Source: JAJDIA01 sp031555145 (GTDB taxonomy: Bacteria; Bacteroidota; Bacteroidia; Bacteroidales; Tannerellaceae). Taken from it: 35,430 bases of DNA. The translations under genes and the position numbers were made by a program. Positions 24,189 through 31,124 of the stretch are shown in pieces. Where the stretch lies: contig JAVBUR010000117.1 of the NCBI GenBank assembly GCA_031555145.1, positions 1 to 35,430 of the forward strand. The letters are read 5' to 3'. Numbering within the stretch: position 1 is the stretch's first letter; each line of letters begins with the position of its first letter. The notes beneath the pieces were generated by a model, which saw only the letters and a program-made list of their open reading frames with translations, searched no databases and was not told the DNA's origin.

Positions 24189-25424
24189 TCAGAATAAGTA
24201 TACCAGTAATCCCATAATCCGGTGGTTCGTGACCGGGTGGGTATTCCGTACTTTCCCGTCGGATTGCCCGGTCTCACCATAGTAAGCCGTAGCCAAACAG
24301 TATTCAAAGCCCAGTTTCCAGTGAGGCAGGTTGTAGGAGAGGCTGGGGTTTACCATGTACAGTTGGTCGATGTTCAGCGATTTGCCGTACATATAGGTAG
24401 AAGAGGTGGAATATATCTCATCGCCCGTACCGAGGCTCTTCGAGTAACCGGCGAAGATACCGGCTTTCCACTTCGTGCCATAGGTTGCGTTTATCCATGA
24501 GTTGGAATGGCGGAAGGCGGTATATTCGTATTCGCCCGTCTGTTGGTCCGAGATCCGGCTGACGGCATATCCCCCCAGCATGGCGGTATGGTCGGTCATG
24601 GAGTTGAGCATTGTCTTGGCGGCAATGGAGTAGTTTTTACCCGTATGTTTGAAATGGGCTTCGTACGACAGGCTCGTGATACGTTCGGATACTTTGTAGA
24701 TCCCGTTCGTTGTGCTCGAAGCCGTGCGCGGTACGAGCGAGATCAGGTAGGCGCCGACACCGACGATTGTCTTACCTGCAGTGAGGTCGGCACCAAGATA
24801 TAGTTCGGGTATGCAACTGTTCTTAATATAGTCTTCCGAAGCACCGTAAGGGCCAGGTGATGTGTATTGCAACTGCCATACTGTGGCTGCGGTCAATCTG
24901 ATCTTATCCAGTTGCTGACGATAACGAAACATCGGGCTCCGGTTGAACGGTTCGAAAGGTGCGCCGGTCGAAAGGCTCAGCATATCCGGCATCACATCGC
25001 CTGTCAGCGGGTGCCAGGTCTGTCCGATCAACAGTTGGCTCTTCTCCCAGTCGAGCGCCACATAGGCCTGGCGGATACGCAGCATCGTGGTACTGGCCGA
25101 GAATCCTCCGAAGTCGGTTTCGATCTTGGCCGAAGTACGGGCGGTACCTACAGCCGGTCCCTTCAAATCCAGTCCCAGGCGGGTGGTGAAGGTATAAAAA
25201 CTGCCGTTGGCCCGGGCATTGATATCTTCCCCGTTGGCGTCGAGCACTTCATCCATCGGATACATATAAAAGTTACCATCTACGGGGGCTACATTCTGGC
25301 GGCTGTTATAGAATAAGTCGCCACGGATAAAGCCGTAAAAGGAATACGAAAAGTCTTTTTTCTGTGCCATAGCCGGAACCAGCAGGCAACAACAAACGGT
25401 GAGGAGTAAAATCCGTCGCATCAT
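24189..25424 (-). CDS. Outer-membrane porin-like beta-barrel protein
   Basis: A 411-residue protein with a Sec signal peptide (about 1-20, AMA|Q). The mature sequence alternates amphipathic beta strands such as FSYSFYGFIRGDLFYNSRQ, SAKIETDFGG, MLRIRQAYVALDWEKSQLLIGQTWHPL, WKAGIFAGYSKSLG and WKLGFEYCLATAYYG, ending in LLVYLF. The IRQAYVALDW...LLIGQ pattern resembles porins that line a 16- to 18-strand barrel. No TonB plug is present, so passive diffusion is likely. Substrate unknown. A second ATG lies one codon in. The RmlD-like gene starts 4 bp after the stop. Confidence 0.75.
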   Translation of the reverse strand: MMRRILLLTVCCCLLVPAMAQKKDFSYSFYGFIRGDLFYNSRQNVAPVDGNFYMYPMDEVLDANGEDINARANGSFYTFTTRLGLDLKGPAVGTARTSAKIETDFGGFSASTTMLRIRQAYVALDWEKSQLLIGQTWHPLTGDVMPDMLSLSTGAPFEPFNRSPMFRYRQQLDKIRLTAATVWQLQYTSPGPYGASEDYIKNSCIPELYLGADLTAGKTIVGVGAYLISLVPRTASSTTNGIYKVSERITSLSYEAHFKHTGKNYSIAAKTMLNSMTDHTAMLGGYAVSRISDQQTGEYEYTAFRHSNSWINATYGTKWKAGIFAGYSKSLGTGDEIYSTSSTYMYGKSLNIDQLYMVNPSLSYNLPHWKLGFEYCLATAYYGETGQSDGKVRNTHPVTNHRIMGLLVYLF

Positions 25425-25468
25425 TCAAGTATTTGTGGGTATGTTAAAACTGTCTATCACTGAGGCGG

Positions 25469-25476
25469 CAAAGTTA
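25469..25476 (-). promoter_or_regulatory. Putative -7 element for the porin/RmlD-like operon
   Basis: On the minus strand TAACTTTG matches TAnnTTTG, 44 bp before the porin ATG. The -33 position shows no TTTG. It lies back to back with the divergent trpB2 promoter. Confidence 0.4.
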
Positions 25477-25495
25477 CACATTTTTACATTCGGCA

Positions 25496-25526
25496 TTTGA
25501 AAAACGAAATATTATTTGTTCCTTTG
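25496..25526 (+). promoter_or_regulatory. Putative promoter of the TrpB2 gene
   Basis: TTTG at 25496-25499 is followed after exactly 19 bp by TTCCTTTG (25519-25526), one mismatch from TAnnTTTG. The predicted transcript would have a leader of about 55 nt before the ATG at 25587. No Trp leader peptide or T-box is recognisable in that leader. Confidence 0.55.
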
Positions 25527-25586
25527 CCGCCAAGTTGTAAGACTTTTCATCGAAATAATGTTAACATGTAATTTATACACCGCAAT

Positions 25587-26954
25587 ATGAGTACAAAAAA
25601 GTTTTTATTGGAAGAAAAAGACATACCGACGGCATGGTATAATATTGTAGCAGACATGAAGAATAAACCCCTTCCTCCGCTCAATCCGCAAACCAAGCAG
25701 CCGTTAGGCCCGGAAGACCTCTATCCACTGTTCGCCAAAGAACTGGCCCACCAGGAATTGAACCAGACCGATACCTGGATCGCCATTCCCGACGAAGTAC
25801 GTGAACTGTATAAAAACTACCGTCCCACTCCGCTGGTACGTGCCTATGGACTCGAAAAGGCCCTCGACACACCGGCGCATATCTATTTCAAGAACGAAAG
25901 CGTCAGCCCCATCGGCTCGCACAAACTAAACTCGGCACTCGCACAGGCCTACTTCTGCAAGAAGGAAGGCGTCACCAATATCACCACCGAAACAGGCGCC
26001 GGACAGTGGGGCGCTGCCCTTTCGTATGCCGCCAAGGCGTTCGGATTGGAACTGGCCGTGTATATGGTGAAGGTGAGCTATCACCAGAAACCCTACCGTC
26101 GCTCCATCATGCAGACGTTCGGTGCACAGGTGATCGCCTCGCCCAGTATGAGTACGAAGGCCGGCCGCAAGATACTGACCGAACACCCCAACTATCAGGG
26201 CAGCCTCGGTACCGCCATCTCCGAAGCCGTCGAACTGGCGATGCAGACGCCTAATTGCAAATATACCCTCGGCAGCGTGCTCAACCACGTCATGCTCCAC
26301 CAGACCGTGATCGGGCTGGAGGCTGAAAAGCAGATGGAGATGGCCGGCGAATATCCCGACGTGGTGATCGGTTGCTTTGGCGGCGGATCGAACTTCTCGG
26401 GCCTCACCTTCCCCTTCCTGCGTCACAAGCTGACGGAAGGAAAAGACGTGCGCATCGTGGCGGCCGAACCGGCCTCCTGTCCGAAGCTGACACGTGGTAA
26501 ATTCCAGTACGACTATGGCGACGAAGCCGGTTACACTCCGCTGCTGCCGATGTTCACGCTCGGACATAACTTCGCCCCCGCCAACATCCATGCCGGTGGC
26601 TTGCGTTACCACGGTGCCGGTTCGATCGTCAGCCAACTGATGAAAGACGGGCTGATGGAAGCTGTCGATGTCAAGCAACTCGATACCTTCGAAGCCGCCA
26701 CCCTCTTTGCCGCCGCCGAAGGGATCATCCCTGCTCCCGAATCGTCGCACGCCATTGCCGCCGCCATCAACGAAGCCCTCCAGGCCAAGGAAGAAGGCAA
26801 GGCACGCACCATCCTATTCAACCTCTCGGGACACGGGCTGATCGACATGGCCGCCTACGACCAATACCTGGCCGGCGACCTGACCAACTACTCCCTCTCG
26901 AACGAAGAGATCGAAAAGAACCTCTCCGGTCTGGAACAGATCATTCCTTCCTGA
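25587..26954 (+). CDS. trpB: TrpB2-type tryptophan synthase beta chain
   Basis: A 455-residue PLP enzyme of the TrpB2 subfamily, longer than standard TrpB (about 400) because of the N-terminal extension and inserts. The PLP lysine is K113 in PIGSHKLNSA, the catalytic glutamate E135 in TTETGAGQWG, and the phosphate-binding loop GGGSN is at 265-269. The subfamily condenses indole with serine to tryptophan and often stands alone, without trpA, as here. It may salvage free indole. It is monocistronic: its own promoter lies upstream and a strong terminator follows 23 bp after the stop. Confidence 0.93.
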   Translation: MSTKKFLLEEKDIPTAWYNIVADMKNKPLPPLNPQTKQPLGPEDLYPLFAKELAHQELNQTDTWIAIPDEVRELYKNYRPTPLVRAYGLEKALDTPAHIYFKNESVSPIGSHKLNSALAQAYFCKKEGVTNITTETGAGQWGAALSYAAKAFGLELAVYMVKVSYHQKPYRRSIMQTFGAQVIASPSMSTKAGRKILTEHPNYQGSLGTAISEAVELAMQTPNCKYTLGSVLNHVMLHQTVIGLEAEKQMEMAGEYPDVVIGCFGGGSNFSGLTFPFLRHKLTEGKDVRIVAAEPASCPKLTRGKFQYDYGDEAGYTPLLPMFTLGHNFAPANIHAGGLRYHGAGSIVSQLMKDGLMEAVDVKQLDTFEAATLFAAAEGIIPAPESSHAIAAAINEALQAKEEGKARTILFNLSGHGLIDMAAYDQYLAGDLTNYSLSNEEIEKNLSGLEQIIPS

Positions 26955-26977
26955 CCGTCGGGCAAATCATAAAACAA

Positions 26978-27013
26978 ATGGCGCCTATTCCTCTGGGGAT
27001 AGACGCCATTTTT
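26978..27013. terminator. Bidirectional Rho-independent terminator
   Basis: ATGGCGCCTATTCC (26978-26991) pairs with 26995-27009 with one bulge and one mismatch, and is followed by TTTTG. On the minus strand the hairpin is followed by TTTGTTTT. It lies between the convergent trpB2 and outer-membrane protein genes and probably serves both. Confidence 0.85.
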
Positions 27014-27052
27014 GTATAGATTTCAGAACAAGTTCTTCGCTGTAACAGGCCC

Positions 27053-27577
27053 TTAGAAAATAAACTGTAGCCCAAACTGTAGTCGTCTTACATTGGCATC
27101 CAGCGTAAAGTCGCCTTTATTGACGGAGGCGCCTTCTCTGCCTTCTTCACCGCTGACACCCACAAATAGATAGTGCCCAACCAACTTCAACCGGTTACTA
27201 ATCGGGTAGATGGCTCCGAAACTTACTCCGGCTTCACCATAACCACTTTGTCCACCTTCTACATCCCGGGAAAGGATGTTCGCTTGTGCCTCTGTAAATA
27301 GCTTTAACTCTCCTGCCTGTAGAAAGTTGAAACGAATAAACGGGGAATAAATCGTATAACCGTATGTTCTCATCTCAAAACCCATTTTCATTCCTGCCGA
27401 CCATTTGGAACTGAATTGATAACCTATCGCAGGGGTGATAATTGCATAATGATCATCAAATTCAGTGTTGCTATAGGCCGCACTGGCTTCAGCAAAAAAG
27501 CCTTTCTCTTTGGTTTGCGCCTTAGCCGTACTCAGTAAAGCTGTACAGATAAGTACTAATAATGTTAATTTTTTCAT
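27053..27577 (-). CDS. Small outer-membrane beta-barrel protein (OmpX/OmpW-like)
   Basis: A 174-residue protein with a signal peptide (about 1-20, AKA|Q) and eight or so amphipathic strands: GFFAEASAAYSN, YAIITPAIGYQF, WSAGMKMGFEMRTYGYTIYSPFIRFNF, ELKLFTEAQANILSR, GYGEAGVSFGAIYPIS, RLKLVGHYLFVGVSG and a terminal RRLQFGLQFIF. The C-terminal phenylalanine is the usual outer-membrane insertion signal. The start at 27577 is chosen for the signal peptide; the frame stays open upstream to 27670 without signal-like sequence. Function is unknown. Confidence 0.75.
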   Translation of the reverse strand: MKKLTLLVLICTALLSTAKAQTKEKGFFAEASAAYSNTEFDDHYAIITPAIGYQFSSKWSAGMKMGFEMRTYGYTIYSPFIRFNFLQAGELKLFTEAQANILSRDVEGGQSGYGEAGVSFGAIYPISNRLKLVGHYLFVGVSGEEGREGASVNKGDFTLDANVRRLQFGLQFIF

Positions 27578-28003
27578 GGATTTATCTATTTGGGTATATA
27601 TCAACAATATCTTCTCTGCTGTTTTAAGCATAAATACCAGCGCATTTAAGAAATACAGTTCAGGATACAAAAACCCTATTGGAGATAGCTCTTTTTAATA
27701 AAAACTCACAATTACTTGCCACAAAAAAGATAATGACGTTCTAAAAAAACGAGCATCATCGCGTTCGCTCACAAACACGATGACGTTTATAAAAGCCAAA
27801 TGGCGCACATCCTCACGGACTTGCGCCATTTTTATGATTGTTTATTATGAAAAATTGATGTCTCTTTCAGTTTGTCCCTATAGGACTTGTCTATATATAT
27901 AGACGTAGGAAAGTGCCTGATGTTGCGTATGAGGCCCGGAAAAACCGGATTTTATCAAAGATTAACACGTCGCGGTATCATCCGGGATGACACGCCATGC
28001 ACA
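27578..28003. other. 426-bp intergenic region with hairpins, no gene recognised
   Basis: No credible protein gene is seen on either strand. The region holds a terminator-like hairpin at 27799-27833, the short repeats ATGACGTT at 27731 and 27780, a GTCC-N5-GGAC inverted repeat at 27874-27886 and a perfect 16-bp palindrome GTCTATATATATAGAC at 27889-27904. A small non-coding RNA ending at the hairpin is possible. Confidence 0.5.
27799..27833 (+). terminator. Terminator-like hairpin
   Basis: AATGGCGCA (27799-27807) pairs perfectly with TGCGCCATT (27822-27830) over a 14-nt loop, with a T-run continuing to 27833 on the plus strand. No plus-strand protein gene precedes it. It may instead end minus-strand transcripts of the DUF2461 gene, whose stop is about 170 bp away, although the T-tract on that side is poorer. 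Confidence 0.6.
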
Positions 28004-28675
28004 CTATACCGCCCCCAGATATTCGTCGATCGTGTAATTCAGGAAGCGGTTGAAGGGCTGGAGCAGGCGGTAGGCTTCGACAGCACGGTCCATCCAGTCG
28101 GCCTGCGCGAGGAAACTGTCGGGATTGTGCGAGAGGACGCTGAAATCCTTGTGTTTGAGGATCTCCCCATACGGCGAGTCGGCAGGGAAACCGGCCGGCA
28201 TGCGTGTCAGCATATCGCCTTCGAGGCCGGGGTATATCTTTTTAAAGGGCGGGTTTTCCATGATGGCGGTAAACTCGTCGATCTGGTCGTAGATATCCTG
28301 GCGGAGCTTCTTCAGCAACTTCGGTTCGGGCATCCAGATACCACCCGAGAGGATGATATCACCCGGTTCGACGTGGAAGTAGTAGCCGCCATACAGGCTT
28401 TTGCGTCCGCCCTTGCAGATATAGGCGGAGAAGTAGTTCTTATACGGCAGCTTATTGGGCGAGAAGCGGATGTCGCGGTAGATGCGGTACAGGCAATCCT
28501 TCGCCTCCATCCCGGCAATCTCCGGATCGAAGTGTGCGATGCGGTCGATCAACGCCTGCACGTCGGCGGTAAACGACTTGCGCAAGACGTCGTACCGTTC
28601 TTTGTTCGCCTGGAACCATACACGGTCGTTATTCTCAGTCAACTCACGAAGGAAGGGAAGGGTATCTGCATGCAT
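28004..28675 (-). CDS. DUF2461 family protein
   Basis: A 223-residue cytoplasmic protein of the DUF2461/TIGR02453 family. Family blocks are LPFLRELTENNDRVWFQANKERYD at 6-29, YRIYRDIRFSPNKLPYKNYFSAYICKGGRKS in the middle, GGYYFHVEPGDIILSGGIWMPEPKLLKKLRQDI and LLQPFNRFLNYTID at the end. Length is typical. The biochemical role of the family is not established. The start at 28675 is chosen because the family begins at this point and the strongest promoter match in the window lies 28 bp upstream. Confidence 0.88.
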   Translation of the reverse strand: MHADTLPFLRELTENNDRVWFQANKERYDVLRKSFTADVQALIDRIAHFDPEIAGMEAKDCLYRIYRDIRFSPNKLPYKNYFSAYICKGGRKSLYGGYYFHVEPGDIILSGGIWMPEPKLLKKLRQDIYDQIDEFTAIMENPPFKKIYPGLEGDMLTRMPAGFPADSPYGEILKHKDFSVLSHNPDSFLAQADWMDRAVEAYRLLQPFNRFLNYTIDEYLGAV

Positions 28676-28702
28676 AACGGATAGGAATAAGAATTGATGT
28701 GT

Positions 28703-28733
28703 CAAATATAGTGAAAGTCGAGAGCAGCGCAAA
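28703..28733 (-). promoter_or_regulatory. Consensus Bacteroidetes promoter for the DUF2461 gene
   Basis: On the minus strand TTTG (28733-28730), a 19-bp spacer and TATATTTG (28710-28703) match both consensus boxes exactly. The ATG is at 28675. This is the best promoter in the window and decides the start over the longer open frame reaching 28732. Confidence 0.8.
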
Positions 28734-28773
28734 GGGAAAACGAAGTTTTCACTGAAGCTATGCCGAGACGCAT

Positions 28774-28794
28774 CCTATATTCAGTAAATATAGG
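28774..28794. repeat. Short inverted repeat after the patatin gene
   Basis: CCTATATT (28774-28781) pairs with AATATAGG (28787-28794) over a 5-nt loop, about 29 bp beyond the patatin stop codon. It is AT-rich with no clear T-tract, so it is at best a weak terminator. Confidence 0.5.
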
Positions 28795-28822
28795 CAAAGT
28801 TATGCTAACAGGAGGCCTATTT

Positions 28823-31054
28823 TTAGAAATTGAACCCCAGGTTGAGGTAGAATTGTACACTGTTGACGCGGTTCGACATGCCGAGGTTCACATCCAGCGG
28901 TCCCGCCACGCTGTCGAAAGCATAACCCAAGCTGCCTCCCCAGAGATGGCGACCGTTGGGGAGGGAAAAGAAATCATCCTCCTGCATGCCGTAATTCCCG
29001 ATCAGCGACACGTAATGCTTTCCGGCGATCCGCTGGCGGAGGTGCAGGCTGGCGATGGCCAGTGTATTATCCGTCAGTTCCATATGGCTGATTCCGGCGA
29101 AGGGAAGCTGTTGCGGCAGGTATTTGCCCGGCGTCTCCCCGCCGATGGCATTCATATAGGGGTAGGCTACGTCCTTGCCCGTGAGTACGCGCCCATAGAG
29201 CGAAGGCAGCAGGCTGAGGTGTGAATTGATCGGGAGCACAGTGAGGAAGTCGAACGCCAGCGCCGAGAAGGGCGTGTGCCCGTTGTACGACACAAAGTTG
29301 TCGGTATAGACCGTGTAGCTTGCACCCAGCGATACCCCTTTGCGGGGGAAGTAACGGCGATCGATCGTCTCGAACTGCGTCTCGACAAAATAGTTGAAGA
29401 AATGTTCGCCCCGTACATTATAAATATGTTGACCGTCGGGATCGACCGGCACGCCGTCGGCATAGAGGAAGTCATTGTAGTCGTAATGCTCAAACCGGCC
29501 GCCCACTTTCAGCCGGAAGCTGAGCCAGTTCATATCCGTATAGGCCAGTTCGACCAGGTTACGGCGGTAGGTAGTGTTCACCCATTTCTTGCCGCGGCTG
29601 TAGACATCGAGATCGTGGTAGGTGAACATATATGAGAGGGCCATGTTGCGGAGCAGGTTCGGGCCGATCGAATAGTCGAGCCGTACCGAGGTACGCTGGC
29701 CGATCCGTCCGGTGAGAGCCAGTTTCGAGCGGTATCGGTTGCGGTAGTTCAGCGTGCCGTTCAACTGCACGGCCACCAGTTCTTCGGAGTCGAAGCGGAG
29801 GCCGGCGTTGAGCGAGCTCATCGGTTTCTCCTGCATGCTCAGGACAAGGTCTTGCTGGCGTTCGCCCGTCAGCTTATAGCTAACCTGGGCGTAGGCGTCG
29901 GTACCGATCACGATCGACATGGCGTCTTGCAGTTCATCGGCGGTCACCATACTACTGTCGCGCAGGTGGGTGATGCTGCGCAGCCAACGTTCATCGCGCG
30001 GATCGGCGCCTTCGAACGTCACGGTACGGATAAAGAACGCCTCTTCCATTCCGAGGGGGTGGATAAACGACCGACGAACCGGCTGTTCGCCTTCGATACC
30101 GATACGGGCTTTCAGGGCGATGATCTCGTCCCATTGCCGGCGCGCCGCCTGTTCGCCGCGTTGGATCAGCGTGTCGATGGCCGTCGCTGAGAAGCTGGCG
30201 GCGTTATAGGGTGATACGTTCGGGCGGATCAGGAGGTCGGTCGTGTCCTTGTTGGTGCTGTATTTGTCGTGTCCAAGGAGAGCGATAAGCTGACCGATCA
30301 CGTCGCTGGTATTGTTTAGTTTATCGAGGTCTTTGAGATCACTCGTCCCCAGATCGACGCCAATCAGGATATCGGCGCCCATGCCGAGTGCGACATCAGC
30401 AGGAAAGTTGTTCAGCAGGCCGCCATCAAGCAACACCATGCTGTCGAGGCGCACGGGGGTGAACGCCGCCGGTATCGCCATACTGGCACGCATCGCCACG
30501 GGCAGGCTACCGTGATGGAAGACCTTCTCCTTTCCATCTACCACATCTACCGCCACACAGGCAAAGGGGATGGGGAAGGCGTTGAAGTCGACCGAGTCGT
30601 GATACCCGATCGTCAGGTTGCTGAAGAGGTTCTGCAGGTTGAGTCCGCGGATGACACCATCGGGCAGGCGGTCTTTCTTGGCTGTGCCGAAGGGCATGGA
30701 TACGATGTAGCGTTCCGAGTTTTCTTTTTCGGGAAATGACTGACTGGTGCGTTCCACACGGTCGCTCAAGAGGGCTGTCCAGTCTTGAAGCGCGACGAGG
30801 CTGTCGATCTCTGCCGCCGTGTAACCGATGGCATACAGTCCGCCCACGATGGCGCCCATACTGGTACCGGCGATATAGTCGATCGGGATGCCGGCCTCTT
30901 CCAGCACCTTGATCACACCGATATGCGCCATGCCTTTCGCACCGCCGCCACCCAGCACCAGGCCTACTCTCTTCCGCTCTTCGAGCTTCTGTTCGCCAGC
31001 CAGTGCATGGCAGGCAACCAACAGCACCAGTCCAAAACAAAACAACCTCTTCAT
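28823..31054 (-). CDS. Patatin-like phospholipase with Omp85-type beta-barrel (type Vd autotransporter-like)
   Basis: A 743-residue protein. After a signal peptide (about 1-19) comes the patatin domain (about 25-310) with oxyanion loop GGGGAKG at 35-41, nucleophile S65 in GTSMG and catalytic D210 in DGGLLNN, the complete Ser-Asp dyad. A POTRA-like segment (FFIRTVTFEGADPRDERWLRSITHLRDSSMVTADELQDAM) and a C-terminal 16-strand surface-antigen barrel ending in FYLNLGFNF follow. This is the domain order of PlpD/FplA-type proteins, which act on phospholipids. An ATG at 31063 exists, but the -7 element at 31071-31078 would leave it almost no leader, so the ATG at 31054 (preceded by AAAGG) is preferred. 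GH35 lies 70 bp upstream on the same strand. Confidence 0.9.
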   Translation of the reverse strand: MKRLFCFGLVLLVACHALAGEQKLEERKRVGLVLGGGGAKGMAHIGVIKVLEEAGIPIDYIAGTSMGAIVGGLYAIGYTAAEIDSLVALQDWTALLSDRVERTSQSFPEKENSERYIVSMPFGTAKKDRLPDGVIRGLNLQNLFSNLTIGYHDSVDFNAFPIPFACVAVDVVDGKEKVFHHGSLPVAMRASMAIPAAFTPVRLDSMVLLDGGLLNNFPADVALGMGADILIGVDLGTSDLKDLDKLNNTSDVIGQLIALLGHDKYSTNKDTTDLLIRPNVSPYNAASFSATAIDTLIQRGEQAARRQWDEIIALKARIGIEGEQPVRRSFIHPLGMEEAFFIRTVTFEGADPRDERWLRSITHLRDSSMVTADELQDAMSIVIGTDAYAQVSYKLTGERQQDLVLSMQEKPMSSLNAGLRFDSEELVAVQLNGTLNYRNRYRSKLALTGRIGQRTSVRLDYSIGPNLLRNMALSYMFTYHDLDVYSRGKKWVNTTYRRNLVELAYTDMNWLSFRLKVGGRFEHYDYNDFLYADGVPVDPDGQHIYNVRGEHFFNYFVETQFETIDRRYFPRKGVSLGASYTVYTDNFVSYNGHTPFSALAFDFLTVLPINSHLSLLPSLYGRVLTGKDVAYPYMNAIGGETPGKYLPQQLPFAGISHMELTDNTLAIASLHLRQRIAGKHYVSLIGNYGMQEDDFFSLPNGRHLWGGSLGYAFDSVAGPLDVNLGMSNRVNSVQFYLNLGFNF

Positions 31055-31070
31055 GCCTTTCATCTTTCCA

Positions 31071-31078
31071 CAAATGTA
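31071..31078 (-). promoter_or_regulatory. Putative -7 element for the patatin gene
   Basis: On the minus strand TACATTTG matches TAnnTTTG. Transcription would begin near 31067, which favours translation from the ATG at 31054. No -33 TTTG at 19 bp is visible. Confidence 0.45.
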
Positions 31079-31124
31079 ACGGCTTTGTGCTGATTTCAGT
31101 TCATCAAGGGATGGATTTTTATGA

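Noticed and set aside
25926..26750. 274-codon minus-strand open frame inside trpB2
   Set aside because: It is His/Gly/Arg-rich with no domain and lies antisense to an intact TrpB2.
27887..28684. 265-codon plus-strand open frame
   Set aside because: It is antisense to the DUF2461 gene, which has clear family motifs and a consensus promoter. The frame shows no recognisable domain.
31063..31063. ATG at 31063 as the patatin start
   Set aside because: The -7 element at 31071-31078 places the transcript start only a few bases before it; the next ATG at 31054 has an AAAGG sequence upstream and still gives a complete signal peptide.
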